DNA of 64,000 nucleotides from Flavivirga algicola (GCF_012910715.1 NZ_JABBHF010000015.1:1-64000), one strand, 5' to 3'; counted from the first letter of the stretch, positions 33,058 through 42,689 are shown. Numbers and translations are program-made. The notes: a model not told the origin generated them from the sequence alone.

Positions 33058-33123
33058 ATTCCCGTGAAAACGGGAATCTAAATAACATAATTTCGATTTT
33101 TGCTTGAAAAAGCAAAACGAAAT
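33058..33123. other. Two GAAA-tetraloop hairpins in the kdg-FKBP intergenic region
   Basis: ATTCCCGT-GAAA-ACGGGAAT (33058-33077) is a perfect 8-bp hairpin. TTTTGCTT-GAAA-AAGCAAAA (33098-33117) is a second one, extended by outer ATTTCG/CGAAAT arms (33090-33123). They could be REP-type palindromes or part of a structured RNA. No open frame lies here; nothing else was seen in 33008-33355 apart from the two terminators. Confidence 0.5.
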
Positions 33124-33207
33124 AACCGAAATACCTCTATGACTCTGCCTCGAGGATAGTTCGTTTCAAGAAATTATTTTACTTAAAGTATATTTTATAC
33201 ATACTTA

Positions 33208-33245
33208 AAAGCCTTCCTGAATTCAAGGAAGGCTTTCTTTTTTTA
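33208..33245 (+). terminator. Strong terminator hairpin without an adjacent protein gene
   Basis: AAAGCCTTCCT/AGGAAGGCTTT form a perfect 11-bp stem followed by CTTTTTTTT. The nearest upstream gene already has its own terminator 170 bases earlier, so this one may end an unannotated small RNA or act as a second stop. Confidence 0.7.
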
Positions 33246-33355
33246 TGCGCGTAAATTTGTTACTTTTGGCATCAATTGAAAAATAACTAAAATATAATGT
33301 AACGTTTATAACCAAAATCATAAATGTTTCATATTAATAACTAAAAAATAAAAAG

Positions 33356-34084
33356 ATGAAAACAGTTAAAATTTTAAGCATAGTAATGACCGCATTACTT
33401 ATGGTATCGTGTAACAAGAATGGTGTTACAAATTTACCGTTGAAAACTCAAATAGATTCCGTGAGTTATGCTATAGGTTTAAGTAATGGACATCAAGTAA
33501 GAGCAGGTTTTGAGGAGATTAATATAGACCTTTTTGTACAAGGGCTTAAAAATGGAGCTGATTCAACAAATATTTTAATAGAATCAGGCAAAATCAATCC
33601 TATTATTCAAACTTATTTCCAGAAAAAGCAGCAAGAAGAGGCTGAGAAAAAACAAGCGGAGGCCCTTAAAAAAGCTGAAGAAAAATTTGGAGAAAATAAA
33701 GCTGAAGGTGAAAAGTTTTTAGCTGAAAATATTTCAAAAGAAGGTGTTGAAACAACAGAAAGTGGTTTGCAATACATTGTTTTAAAAGAAGGAGATGGAG
33801 AGAAACCAACAGCAACTTCAAGAGTTAAAGTACATTACCATGGAACTAGAATTGATGGAACTGTATTTGATAGTTCTGTTGAGAAAGGGAATCCTTTTAC
33901 AACTCCTTTAAATCGAGTTATTAAGGGGTGGACTGAAGGTCTTCAGCTTATGAAAGTTGGTTCTAAATATAGATTTTTCATTCCACAAGATTTAGCATAT
34001 GGTGCTTTCCCTCAGCCAGGTGGAGTCATCAAGCCTTTTGATACTTTAATTTTTGAAATCGAGTTATTGGAAATAGTTAAGTAA
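33356..34084 (+). CDS. FKBP-type peptidyl-prolyl cis-trans isomerase lipoprotein
   Basis: A 242-residue exported lipoprotein: leader MKTVKILSIVMTALLMVSC with lipobox Cys. An FKBP N-terminal dimerisation-type domain (VSYAIGLSNGHQVRAGF, coiled QQEEAEKKQAEALKKAEEKFG) covers about 30-135, and an FKBP catalytic domain (VKVHYHGTRIDGTVFDSS, VIKGWTEGLQLMKVGSKYRFFIP, LAYG) covers about 145-242. It catalyses prolyl isomerisation and acts as a chaperone in the periplasm, as Mip/FkpA proteins do. A terminator at 34114-34147 follows. Confidence 0.92.
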   Translation: MKTVKILSIVMTALLMVSCNKNGVTNLPLKTQIDSVSYAIGLSNGHQVRAGFEEINIDLFVQGLKNGADSTNILIESGKINPIIQTYFQKKQQEEAEKKQAEALKKAEEKFGENKAEGEKFLAENISKEGVETTESGLQYIVLKEGDGEKPTATSRVKVHYHGTRIDGTVFDSSVEKGNPFTTPLNRVIKGWTEGLQLMKVGSKYRFFIPQDLAYGAFPQPGGVIKPFDTLIFEIELLEIVK

Positions 34085-34113
34085 TTTTATAACGACTTAA
34101 CCTTAATATTTTA

Positions 34114-34147
34114 AAAAGAACAGGAAGCATATGCCTCCTGTTCTTTT
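34114..34147 (+). terminator. Terminator of the FKBP gene
   Basis: AAAAGAACAGGA and TCCTGTTCTTTT form a perfect 12-bp stem with a 10-base loop, 30 bases after the stop. Confidence 0.85.
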
Positions 34148-34187
34148 GTTTTATACGTATTCATGGTGTGATAAGATACAAACATTG

Positions 34188-34195
34188 TAAATTTG
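34188..34195 (+). promoter_or_regulatory. -7 box candidate for era
   Basis: TAAATTTG matches TAnnTTTG and lies 20 bases before the era start, leaving a very short leader. No clear TTTG is seen at the -33 position. Confidence 0.4.
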
Positions 34196-34215
34196 TACAC
34201 TAAACAAAAGAACTT

Positions 34216-35097
34216 ATGGGGCACAAAGCAGGTTTTGTAAATATCATTGGAAATCCTAACGTAGGTAAATCAACATTAATGAATGCCTTTGTAGGCGAAA
34301 AATTGTCTATTATAACATCGAAGGCGCAAACCACGCGCCATAGAATTTTGGGTATTGTAAATGGAGATAATTTTCAAGTGTTGTTTAGTGATACCCCTGG
34401 TATTATAAAGCCAGCTTATGAGTTGCAGGAGTCTATGATGGGTTTTGTAAAGTCTGCTTTTGAAGATGCCGATATATTAATTTATATGGTGGAAATTGGA
34501 GAGCAGGCGTTAAAAGATGAAGCTTTTTTCAAAAAAATTACAAGTTCAAAAATTCCTGTACTGTTACTTTTAAATAAAATTGACACCTCAAATCAAGAAC
34601 AATTAGAAGTTCAAGTGCCACTTTGGGCAGAAAAAGTACCCAATGCCGAAATTATTCCTATTTCTGCATTAGAGGGCTTTCAGGTAAAAGAAGTTTTTGA
34701 TAGAATTATAGAGTTACTTCCAGAATCTCCACCTTTTTATCCAAAAGATCAACTTACCGATAAGCCGGAACGTTTTTTTATAAATGAAAGTATAAGAGAA
34801 AAAATTCTCCTTCATTATAAAAAAGAGATTCCATATGCTGTTGAAGTCGATACCGAAGAATTTTTAGAGGAAGAAAAAATTATTAGAATTCGTTCTGTTA
34901 TTATGGTAGAACGTGACACTCAAAAAGGGATTATTATTGGACATAAAGGAAGTGCTCTAAAACGAGTAGGGGTTGAGGCTAGAAAAGATCTAGAGAAATT
35001 TTTTGGTAAACAAATCCATCTGGAACTTTATGTTAAAGTAAATAAAAATTGGAGAAGTAATCAAAATCAATTGAAACGTTTTGGTTACAATCAGTAG
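34216..35097 (+). CDS. era: GTPase Era
   Basis: A 293-residue ribosome-assembly GTPase. G1 is GNPNVGKST, G3 is DTPG, G4 is NKID and G5 lies in ISALEG. The C-terminal KH domain has GIIIGHKGSALKRVG and binds the 3' end of 16S rRNA during 30S maturation. Length is normal. It is followed by a hairpin at 35219-35250 and a convergent small membrane protein gene, beyond which lies der, another ribosome GTPase. Confidence 0.97.
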   Translation: MGHKAGFVNIIGNPNVGKSTLMNAFVGEKLSIITSKAQTTRHRILGIVNGDNFQVLFSDTPGIIKPAYELQESMMGFVKSAFEDADILIYMVEIGEQALKDEAFFKKITSSKIPVLLLLNKIDTSNQEQLEVQVPLWAEKVPNAEIIPISALEGFQVKEVFDRIIELLPESPPFYPKDQLTDKPERFFINESIREKILLHYKKEIPYAVEVDTEEFLEEEKIIRIRSVIMVERDTQKGIIIGHKGSALKRVGVEARKDLEKFFGKQIHLELYVKVNKNWRSNQNQLKRFGYNQ

Positions 35098-35218
35098 CAA
35101 AAGCTAATACTTTCTTCTTAATAAGGTAACATTAACTTTAAGCATTAGTATGATATTTGTTCCTATAAAATATTCAATAATGTTTAGTTTAGTTTATTGA
35201 GTTTTTAGTTAGTTGTTG

Positions 35219-35250
35219 AAGCACTTTAATTTTTAAGATTAAGGTGCTTT
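35219..35250 (+). terminator. Hairpin between era and the convergent membrane-protein gene
   Basis: AGCACTTTAAT and ATTAAGGTGCT form an 11-bp stem (one G-T pair) followed by TTTT on the + strand. It overlaps the stop codon of the minus-strand gene at 35239. Confidence 0.6.
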
Positions 35251-35745
35251 TGCATTTTCTATAACGCTATTCATAAAATCATTTAATGCACGCATTTCAT
35301 CTTTACTAGAAGCTTTTCCAATACTACCAGCAAAGTATAAGCTAATCCAAATAATGATCATTAAAAGCATAAAACTAACTTGCATGGCATAACTTTTATC
35401 TAAAGACGAATTGGTATACGCCCATATTCCAAAAGCTATAAATAAACCTGCAACTATGAAATGAAAAAACATAAACATGGTCCAAACGGTTGGATTGGGT
35501 CCGAATAACCCATGAAGTAAACTCGAATTTTCGTCAATTTCATCAATTTCCAGATGCAGTTGCGGGGACCAAAAATGTTGTTTTTCTTTTGGGAATTTAA
35601 TAAAAACATGGTTGTCTAACCGCGTTACTATAAAATTAGATTGGGTGGTTTTTAAAGCTTCAAAATCTCTTAAAACAGATTGGTTATCCGTATTAAGTTT
35701 AATTTTAAAACGCGGTCTTAAAGCAATATCATTATCTATTGGCAT
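35239..35745 (-). CDS. Hypothetical small membrane protein (168 aa)
   Basis: Not recognised. Residues 1-85 are soluble and beta-rich (ALRPRFKIKLNTDN, FIVTRLDNHVFIKFPKEK). Two transmembrane helices follow (about 90-115, TMFMFFHFIVAGLFIAFGIWAY, and 122-145, MLLMIIIWISLYFAG), with a short C-terminal tail. No signal peptide. It lies alone between era and der on the opposite strand and is probably a conserved inner-membrane protein of unknown role. Confidence 0.7.
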   Translation of the reverse strand: MPIDNDIALRPRFKIKLNTDNQSVLRDFEALKTTQSNFIVTRLDNHVFIKFPKEKQHFWSPQLHLEIDEIDENSSLLHGLFGPNPTVWTMFMFFHFIVAGLFIAFGIWAYTNSSLDKSYAMQVSFMLLMIIIWISLYFAGSIGKASSKDEMRALNDFMNSVIENAKAP

Positions 35746-35837
35746 GTCTTTATAAATTTAAGCATAGTAAATTACTGTTTTTTTTATAAAACATAAATAG
35801 TTTTAATCTGAACTCACCTTAGGTAGACTATATTTCC

Positions 35838-35845
35838 TATTTTTG
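35838..35845 (+). promoter_or_regulatory. -7 box candidate for der
   Basis: TATTTTTG matches TAnnTTTG and lies 68 bases before the der start. No matching -33 TTTG was found. Confidence 0.35.
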
Positions 35846-35912
35846 CAAAATATTTCAAATAAAGAAATATAAATAAATCAGCTTGAGGCTGTTGTATACC
35901 ACTTAATAGATT

Positions 35913-37217
35913 ATGAGCAATATAGTAGCTATAGTAGGAAGACCAAATGTAGGGAAGTCAACTTTTTTCAATCGTTTAATACAGCGAAGAGAAGCCATAG
36001 TTGATGCTGTGAGTGGTGTTACAAGAGATCGTCATTATGGGAAGAGTGATTGGAACGGCAAAGAGTTTTCTCTTATCGATACTGGAGGTTATGTGTTGGG
36101 TAGTGACGATGTTTTTGAAGCTGAAATTGATAAACAGGTTGAATTGGCCATTGATGAGGCAGATGCTATTATTTTTATGGTAGATGTTGAGAATGGTGTT
36201 ACAGGTATGGATGAAGATGTTGCCAATTTACTTCGAAAGGTAAGTAAACCTGTATTTTTGGTCGTTAATAAAGTTGATAATGCTAAACGTTCTGAAGATG
36301 CTGTTGAGTTCTACTCATTGGGATTGGGCGAATATTATAGCATTGCAAGTATTAACGGAAGTGGTACGGGCGAGTTATTAGATGCTTTAGTAGAAGCACT
36401 GCCCGAAAAGGAAGAAATCGAGGAGGAGGAGTTGCCACGCTTTGCTGTGGTTGGTCGACCCAATGCGGGGAAATCATCATTTATCAATGCATTGATTGGA
36501 GAAGATCGATATATAGTAACCGACATTGCAGGTACAACAAGAGATGCTATTGATACCAAATATAACCGTTTTGGCTTTGAGTTTAATTTAGTCGATACCG
36601 CAGGGATACGTAGAAAATCTAAGGTGAAGGAAGACTTAGAGTTTTATTCGGTTATGCGCAGTGTCAGAGCAATTGAGCATGCAGATGTGTGTCTTTTGGT
36701 TTTAGATGCCACGCGAGGTTTTGATGGCCAGGTTCAAAATATATTTTGGCTGGCAGAACGAAACCGAAAAGGTATTGTTATTTTGGTCAATAAGTGGGAC
36801 TTGGTAGAGAAAGACCATAAATCGATGAAGGCATACGAAAAGGTTATTAGAAAGCAAATAGAGCCTTTTACAGATGTTCCCATCATATTTATTTCGGCTT
36901 TATCGAAACAACGTATTTTTAAAGCAATTGAAACAGCTGTTGAGGTTTATAAAAACCGTTCTAAAAAAATAAAAACAAGTCAGCTTAATGATGTCCTGTT
37001 ACCCATCATCGAAAACTACCCGCCACCAGCTTTCAAGGGAAAATTTGTAAAGATTAAATACATTATGCAGTTGCCAACGCCGCAACCGCAGTTTGCTTTT
37101 TTCTGTAATTTACCACAATATATAAAAGATCCCTACAAACGTTTTTTGGAAAATAAACTTCGTGAACACTTTGACTTTACTGGGGTTCCCGTGAGTGTTT
37201 ATATGCGGAAGAAGTAG
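35913..37217 (+). CDS. der: GTPase Der (EngA)
   Basis: A 434-residue double GTPase for 50S ribosome assembly. The first G domain has [13 protein letters not shown] and NKVD. The second has [17 protein letters not shown] and NKWD. A C-terminal KH-like domain (about 350-434) includes [16 protein letters not shown]. All nucleotide-binding motifs are intact. It is transcribed alone, 168 bases from the divergent membrane-protein gene. Confidence 0.97.
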   Translation: MSNIVAIVGRPNVGKSTFFNRLIQRREAIVDAVSGVTRDRHYGKSDWNGKEFSLIDTGGYVLGSDDVFEAEIDKQVELAIDEADAIIFMVDVENGVTGMDEDVANLLRKVSKPVFLVVNKVDNAKRSEDAVEFYSLGLGEYYSIASINGSGTGELLDALVEALPEKEEIEEEELPRFAVVGRPNAGKSSFINALIGEDRYIVTDIAGTTRDAIDTKYNRFGFEFNLVDTAGIRRKSKVKEDLEFYSVMRSVRAIEHADVCLLVLDATRGFDGQVQNIFWLAERNRKGIVILVNKWDLVEKDHKSMKAYEKVIRKQIEPFTDVPIIFISALSKQRIFKAIETAVEVYKNRSKKIKTSQLNDVLLPIIENYPPPAFKGKFVKIKYIMQLPTPQPQFAFFCNLPQYIKDPYKRFLENKLREHFDFTGVPVSVYMRKK

Positions 37218-37233
37218 TTTTTTTATTATTTTA

Positions 37234-37264
37234 TTTGGAGGTTCTAGATATAAATGTATATTTG
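37234..37264 (+). promoter_or_regulatory. Promoter of the ABC-GntR operon, TTTG-N19-TATATTTG
   Basis: TTTG at 37234-37237, a 19-base spacer and TATATTTG at 37257-37264 are a full match to the Bacteroidota -33/-7 consensus. The next start codon is 35 bases away. TAGTACACTAATAC between the -7 box and the gene might hold the GntR half-site, but it is not a convincing palindrome. Confidence 0.75.
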
Positions 37265-37298
37265 TGTCATAGTTAAATAGTACACTAATACATTAGAT

Positions 37299-38120
37299 AT
37301 GATTTCAACTCAAAACCTTACTTATGGTTATAGCAAAAAAGAACTTTTATTTAAAGATTTAAATTTTACTCAAAGCGCTGGAAGTATTATAGGGCTATTA
37401 GGGAAAAATGGTGCTGGAAAATCGACATTATTAAAGCTCATCTCTGGATTATTGTACGTAAAAGATGAGCAGATAAAAGTTAACGGATATATACCGCATA
37501 AAAGAGATCCTGATTTTTTAAGTGATATATTTTTTGTGAATGACACACCATTTTTACCGTCGTTAACAATAAAAACATATTTACAAATTTATGGTGCACT
37601 GTACAAAAGTTTTGATATTGAGAAGATGTATAAGATTTTATTGGAATTCGAGCTTCAGGAAGATCAAAACTTGAAAAAGCTATCTCATGGTCAGCAAAAA
37701 AAGTTCATAATAGCCTTTGCACTATCAACAAATTGTAAACTTTTAATGTTAGATGAACCTACGAACGGTCTTGATATCCCCTCTAAAAGCGTGTTTAGAA
37801 AAGTATTGGTCAACTCTGTGGAAGACGATCAATTGGTCATTATATCAACACATCAAGTCAAAGATGTTGAAACCCTTATTGATAAAATTATTGTAGTTGA
37901 AAACGGATCTATTGTTTTTAATGAAGATGTGTATCGTATTACTGAAAAATTACAGTTTAAAATATTGAATCATTTAGATGATATTTCTGGAATTATATAT
38001 TCCGAAAAATCGCCAATGGGTTATAAGGTTATTCTGCCTGTAAATAATGATGAAGAAACAGAAATGGACATAGAACTTATGTTTAACGCCATTTGTAACA
38101 AAACAGAAATTAATTTATAA
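37299..38120 (+). CDS. ABC transporter ATP-binding protein
   Basis: A 273-residue ABC ATPase. Walker A is GKNGAGKST, the signature is KLSHGQQKK (a variant of LSGGQ), Walker B is LLMLDEPTNGLD and the switch His lies in ISTHQ. An extra C-terminal region of about 60 residues follows. It is the first gene of a tight four-gene operon (ATPase, permease, GntR regulator, exported protein) with gaps of 3, 1 and 0 bases. This layout matches YtrA/YtrB-type transporters controlled by their own GntR repressor. The substrate is unknown. Confidence 0.9.
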   Translation: MISTQNLTYGYSKKELLFKDLNFTQSAGSIIGLLGKNGAGKSTLLKLISGLLYVKDEQIKVNGYIPHKRDPDFLSDIFFVNDTPFLPSLTIKTYLQIYGALYKSFDIEKMYKILLEFELQEDQNLKKLSHGQQKKFIIAFALSTNCKLLMLDEPTNGLDIPSKSVFRKVLVNSVEDDQLVIISTHQVKDVETLIDKIIVVENGSIVFNEDVYRITEKLQFKILNHLDDISGIIYSEKSPMGYKVILPVNNDEETEMDIELMFNAICNKTEINL

Positions 38121-38123
38121 ATT

Positions 38124-38924
38124 ATGAATTTGCAAAAACACTTTCATGTTAAACGTTTTTACACATACTTAAAATTCGATTTAAGATTAAATGGGAAGAC
38201 CTATTTGTTTTATTTTACGGGTTTAATAATTTTCTTATTCATTTTAGCTTTTTTTACATTAGCTACCGCTAGTAATCGTGTAGATTTCAATGAGAGCTAT
38301 TATTCTCCTTTGGGTGTTTTTTTACAGTCGTTAACATGTGTTTTGGTGTCAGGGACCAGCTTTCCTGCTTTAAGGTCACACAGTAAGAGTATTAATTACC
38401 TTTTATTGCCTGCTTCAATTTTTGAAAAATTTTTGGTCCAATTTATTATAAGAATTTTAGTTTTTGTTTCATTGTTCTTGCCTTTGTATTGGCTTAGTTA
38501 TAAATGTGCTTATGGTATATACGATTTATTCTCCTGGGAAAATCCTCTTAAAATAGATTCTTTTCATTTATTAAGTCCTATCGATTGGCACAAAGATAAT
38601 ATTGATACGTTAGTGGCAGTATCCACTGTTATTGCATTAAGTGTTTTTGCGTTTACTGGTGCAGCTTACTTTAAAAAATATGCTTTATTTAAAAGTGTAT
38701 TTGTGTTTATGCTGGTTGCACTAGGTTATTTTTTGTTTATGGTATGCCTCTCCCATTTGTATTATTATCATAAGCCCAAAGAATTATTTGACATCAAATT
38801 AAGGTCCTATAATATGATCGAAAACATAAAAAGCTCTGATTTTTTTATTATTATACAGCTTATAGGAACAACATTGTTTTTAATCCCAATGTCATATTTT
38901 TACTTAAAAGAAAGAAAAGTTTAA
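38124..38924 (+). CDS. ABC-2-type membrane protein of the GntR-controlled transporter
   Basis: A 266-residue membrane protein with about six transmembrane helices (near 28-48, 66-85, 105-130, 165-185, 190-215 and 240-260). It lies 3 bases after the ATPase gene. No substrate-binding motif was recognised. It is the presumed permease half of the transporter. Confidence 0.85.
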   Translation: MNLQKHFHVKRFYTYLKFDLRLNGKTYLFYFTGLIIFLFILAFFTLATASNRVDFNESYYSPLGVFLQSLTCVLVSGTSFPALRSHSKSINYLLLPASIFEKFLVQFIIRILVFVSLFLPLYWLSYKCAYGIYDLFSWENPLKIDSFHLLSPIDWHKDNIDTLVAVSTVIALSVFAFTGAAYFKKYALFKSVFVFMLVALGYFLFMVCLSHLYYYHKPKELFDIKLRSYNMIENIKSSDFFIIIQLIGTTLFLIPMSYFYLKERKV

Positions 38925-38925
38925 T

Positions 38926-39291
38926 ATGGAATTTAAGTCTAATAGAGGTATTTTTTTACAGATTGCCGACAATCTCTGCAATCAGATTTTAGAGGGCAAA
39001 TTATGCCCAGAAGAAAGAGTGCCTTCAGTACGGGATTTGGCAGTTGAATTGGAGGTAAATAGAAATACCGTGATGAGGAGCTATGCTTATTTGCAGGATG
39101 AGGGTATTTTCGAAAATAAAAGAGGAGTAGGATTTTTTGTTGCTAAACATGCTATGGTAAAAATAAAAGAGAAAGAGAAAACAACTTTTTTTGAAAACGA
39201 ACTGCCTTTTTTACTTCAAAAAATAAAACTGCTCAAGCTAAACAGCAAAGATTTAAATCAAGTTATAAAAGAAATTAAAAATAATGACTAA
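38926..39291 (+). CDS. GntR-family transcriptional regulator (YtrA type)
   Basis: A 121-residue regulator. The winged helix-turn-helix of the GntR family takes up residues 1-70 (FLQIADNLCNQILEGKL, VPSVRDLAVELEVNRNTVMRSYAYLQDEGIF, KRGVGFFV). A short helical dimerisation tail follows instead of a large effector domain, as in YtrA. It lies inside the transporter operon and probably represses it. Confidence 0.9.
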   Translation: MEFKSNRGIFLQIADNLCNQILEGKLCPEERVPSVRDLAVELEVNRNTVMRSYAYLQDEGIFENKRGVGFFVAKHAMVKIKEKEKTTFFENELPFLLQKIKLLKLNSKDLNQVIKEIKNND

Positions 39292-39963
39292 ATGAAAACA
39301 TCAAGATATATACAAATAGCGCTACTTATATTTGTTATGAGTACGACAGTAATTCTGTTTGCAAATGCTAAAGAATCTTTAAAAAAAAAGGATTCTTTTT
39401 ATCAATCAATGAAATTGGATAACTTTTCTGTAGTGGTTGCTGAAGAAAACTCCAATTTTTTGATAGGATCGAATAGTGCGAATACTGTTTTGGGGGTTAG
39501 TGCTCCTGGAAGACCCTATAAATTCAATGAAATTAGAATAAGTAATGATACTTTATTTATTAAGGAAGTAAAAAAATCTACTGATAAATTAATAATATAT
39601 GGTAATTCAATCAAAAAGATCATTGGAAAGGCGAATTCTAATATCCATTTAAATCAGTTATTTAATGACAGTATTTTCTTTGAATTAAGTGCAAGTAAGT
39701 TGTCTGGAGTGTTTAAAGCTGATTCAATCAATACGGTAAGCATAATGGCAACTAATCATTCTGATATTCGTCTCAAATCGCTGGTTTATAAACTACCAGA
39801 AGATAAAAAAAGCGATACCAGATATAAATACCCAGAAAAACAACATGTGGAAAACTTAAAAGTATCTCTTAAGAATCATTCAAAAATATCAATGAGGATG
39901 AAAAAACCAAAACGCCTCATCGTTGAACTGGATAGTACCAGTAATTATGAAACTTCTAAATAG
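39292..39963 (+). CDS. Exported hypothetical protein, last gene of the GntR operon
   Basis: A 223-residue protein starting directly after the GntR stop. Residues 1-26 form a signal peptide (IQIALLIFVMSTTVILFANA). The rest is beta-strand rich with short repeats (SNIHLNQLF, DSINTVSIMATNHSDIRLKSL, LKVSLKNHSKISM) that resemble the right-handed beta-helix of GIN/DUF2807 head domains. That similarity is weak. The C-terminus is basic. Its place in the operon suggests a function tied to the transporter or to envelope stress. Confidence 0.6.
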   Translation: MKTSRYIQIALLIFVMSTTVILFANAKESLKKKDSFYQSMKLDNFSVVVAEENSNFLIGSNSANTVLGVSAPGRPYKFNEIRISNDTLFIKEVKKSTDKLIIYGNSIKKIIGKANSNIHLNQLFNDSIFFELSASKLSGVFKADSINTVSIMATNHSDIRLKSLVYKLPEDKKSDTRYKYPEKQHVENLKVSLKNHSKISMRMKKPKRLIVELDSTSNYETSK

Positions 39964-40115
39964 AATTTTAAAACTCAAATAATTAAGTTTTATGCATGAT
40001 TTAACATAAAGCTTATATGTTTTACAATTTAATTAAGAACCTTCATGCAGCTTATGCTTTACATTCGTTAATAACAAGAGATAATTAATAATTAATCAAT
40101 CAATTAACAATCAGT

Positions 40116-42689
40116 ATGAAAAAACACTCTTTCATCTATTTATTATTAATGCTTATATGCACTAACGTATTCGCACAAAAAATTATTGAAAACCCCGATT
40201 ACGGCAACAGTACTGTTTCGGGGGATGTAACTAAAATAGAAATATTAGAAGATGCTACTGTACTGCATTTTCACATTAAATACAGGCCAGGATATTGGAT
40301 TTCTATTCCTAAAAAGACATTCATAAAAAGTGTTGACTCTGAAGAAAAGCTCTTTGTTACAAAAGCCGAGGGAATTCCTTTGAACAAGCGCTATTTTATG
40401 CCAGAGTCAGGTGAAGTAGATTATAAATTATACTTTCCTAAATTAAATAAATCCATTAACGAAATTGATTTTGGAGAAGCTAACGATGGTGGTACTTGGT
40501 ATATCTATAATATCATTATTAATGAAGAGGAAGGAGGTATCCCTAAAGTGCTTAGAGGCAATTGGATGTTGACAGATGGAAGCAATCAATGGCACTATGG
40601 GTTTCATTCGAAAAAAGCCATTATAAATAAGAAGATCTGGAATTATAAGTCAGTAGAAAAGAAAGGAAAAAAAATCACTGTTGTTTTAGAAAATGGGAGT
40701 AATGTTAAAACAGTATACGCAAAACTTCTTAAAAACGGAAGAGTCGCGTTGGGTGAAGATTCAAAAAACTTACAAAATTATAGTTTAGAGAAAACAGATA
40801 ACCCCAATTATGAGCTAGCTAATAATATTGAATATAAAGAACCTATATTTAGTTTAGGTGAGACAACATATTCTGGTGCTATTAAAGGTTTCACAAGTCG
40901 TGCCGAACAGAAAACGGGAACCCTACATATTAATAATGCCTTTTTAGGGAACCAAGAATCGCATTTAATTAAAATAGCTGACGACGGCAGTTTTTCCATA
41001 AAGATTCCAATTACCCACCCACAGTCTGCTTTTGTAAGAATGTCTAATGGCGCCTATACGGTTTTTCTAGAGCCAGGAAGGGAAACCTTTCACTATATCC
41101 ATGGCAACAAATCATTTTTTATGGGCGAATGCGCACAATTGAATACAGATTTGCAAGCTTTAGAATTTATAAGATATTTTAATCATCAAAAAACAAGAAA
41201 AAACATAGGGGTTACCTCACCAGAGGATTATAAAAAAATATGCCTGGATGTAAGGGATAAGGAATTAAAAGCACTGGAAGAGTATGCTAAAGAACATTTT
41301 GTAAGCAAGAAGGCGTTGCAGATTAAAAAGTTACAAATAGAACTCTCTGCTTATCAAAATGTATTGGGATATGATATGTTTAGAGGAAGTTTAAAGCGGC
41401 AAAATGAAAAGGCAAAATCAGAAAAAAAGAAGAAGCCTTTTGAAAATTTTGAAGTTAATGAAGATTATTATGATTTCCTTCCAAAGGATATTATAAACAA
41501 TAAATTGGCTTTATTATCTAATGATTACTACTTTTTTGTAAACCGATTGATATATGCAGATATTTTTAAAGTAGATCAATCTTCGAGACTAATTTTGGCA
41601 GACATTACAGATTGGTTACAAAAAAATAATAAAGAGCTTAGTGTTGAAGAGTTGGAGATGGTTGAAATGAGTAAACAAATAGAGACACCAGAAATCATAA
41701 AGAAAGAACAGCTTTTTAGAAAAGCTCATGGCAAAGTTATGCAGGCTTTTTATAAAAAGTATCAAGAGGACATAAAAAATTATAGTCACTCTTTAAAAGA
41801 AAATACTCTTAAACCTAAACATAGGCATTTTCTTGTAAATATGGCTGAGTACTTAAAAGATAAAGGGAAAATATTGTCTGATGAAGAGAAGAAGATGGTA
41901 GAAGCTGCTAAAATAATGAAAACCAAAGAAGAACTTGAAAAAGAGCGTGTTTTTAATGAAATATATTGGGAAGTACGAAATCAATTTTATAAGAAACATC
42001 AAACTGATATTTCAACGATGAGTAGAGAAAAGCATTATGCCAAAAGAGATAAAAAAATAAAGGCATTTTTCGGTAAATCGGATGCATTTTTATATGATCT
42101 AATTCGCCTACAAAGGGCTGGTAAAAAACTGGAAGATTATCAAGTGTATTCAGATGATGAGTTGACACGTGTGCAGGGTGAATTAAAAGACCCATTTTTA
42201 GCAAACTATCTGGCTAAAGCTAACGAGCGAACAAAAGCAAGTATAGAAGAAAATAAAACGAAAGGTGGTTATACGGTAAATGAAGTCAACAAAACAGAAG
42301 GCGATGAGTTGTTTGACTCTATGGTGAAAAAGTTTAAGGGTAAAGTCGTTTATGTCGATTTTTGGGCAACCTGGTGTGGTCCATGCAAATCAGGCATTAG
42401 AAAAATTATACCGTTAAAAGAAGAAATGAAAAATGAAGATGTCGTGTTTTTGTATATAACCAATCAAACCTCTCCTGAAGGCACATGGAAAAATGCTATT
42501 GCAAATATAAAAGGGGAACATTATAGGGTATCTGCCGATGAATGGAATTACTTGTCCGATAAATTTAAAATATCAGGGATACCGCATTATACTTTGGTAA
42601 ATAAAAAAGGAGAAATAGTAAAACCTAAAATGGGGCATAACTCAAATGCAAGGTTAAAAACAATTTTAAAAGCTGAAATGGAGAAATAG
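40116..42689 (+). CDS. Large exported TlpA-family thiol-disulfide protein (857 aa)
   Basis: Residues 1-21 are a signal peptide (YLLLMLICTNVFAQ). Residues 22-350 are beta-rich, with a part typical of DUF4369-like domains near 270-345. Residues 350-720 are highly charged and helical, and contain an imperfect internal repeat (ILADITDWLQKNNKELSVEELEMVEMSKQ near 490 and LVNMAEYLKDKGKILSDEEKKMVEAAK near 570). The C-terminal thioredoxin domain (735-857) has YVDFWATWCGPCKSG with Cys754 and Cys757, and the cis-proline stretch SGIPHYTLV. The length is well above the 350-450 usual for TlpA proteins. It is a single gene and its partner is unknown. Confidence 0.82.
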   Translation: MKKHSFIYLLLMLICTNVFAQKIIENPDYGNSTVSGDVTKIEILEDATVLHFHIKYRPGYWISIPKKTFIKSVDSEEKLFVTKAEGIPLNKRYFMPESGEVDYKLYFPKLNKSINEIDFGEANDGGTWYIYNIIINEEEGGIPKVLRGNWMLTDGSNQWHYGFHSKKAIINKKIWNYKSVEKKGKKITVVLENGSNVKTVYAKLLKNGRVALGEDSKNLQNYSLEKTDNPNYELANNIEYKEPIFSLGETTYSGAIKGFTSRAEQKTGTLHINNAFLGNQESHLIKIADDGSFSIKIPITHPQSAFVRMSNGAYTVFLEPGRETFHYIHGNKSFFMGECAQLNTDLQALEFIRYFNHQKTRKNIGVTSPEDYKKICLDVRDKELKALEEYAKEHFVSKKALQIKKLQIELSAYQNVLGYDMFRGSLKRQNEKAKSEKKKKPFENFEVNEDYYDFLPKDIINNKLALLSNDYYFFVNRLIYADIFKVDQSSRLILADITDWLQKNNKELSVEELEMVEMSKQIETPEIIKKEQLFRKAHGKVMQAFYKKYQEDIKNYSHSLKENTLKPKHRHFLVNMAEYLKDKGKILSDEEKKMVEAAKIMKTKEELEKERVFNEIYWEVRNQFYKKHQTDISTMSREKHYAKRDKKIKAFFGKSDAFLYDLIRLQRAGKKLEDYQVYSDDELTRVQGELKDPFLANYLAKANERTKASIEENKTKGGYTVNEVNKTEGDELFDSMVKKFKGKVVYVDFWATWCGPCKSGIRKIIPLKEEMKNEDVVFLYITNQTSPEGTWKNAIANIKGEHYRVSADEWNYLSDKFKISGIPHYTLVNKKGEIVKPKMGHNSNARLKTILKAEMEK

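Noticed and set aside
37265-37298. GntR operator near TAGTACACTAATAC
   Set aside because: Only one half-site-like sequence is present and no convincing palindrome could be built.
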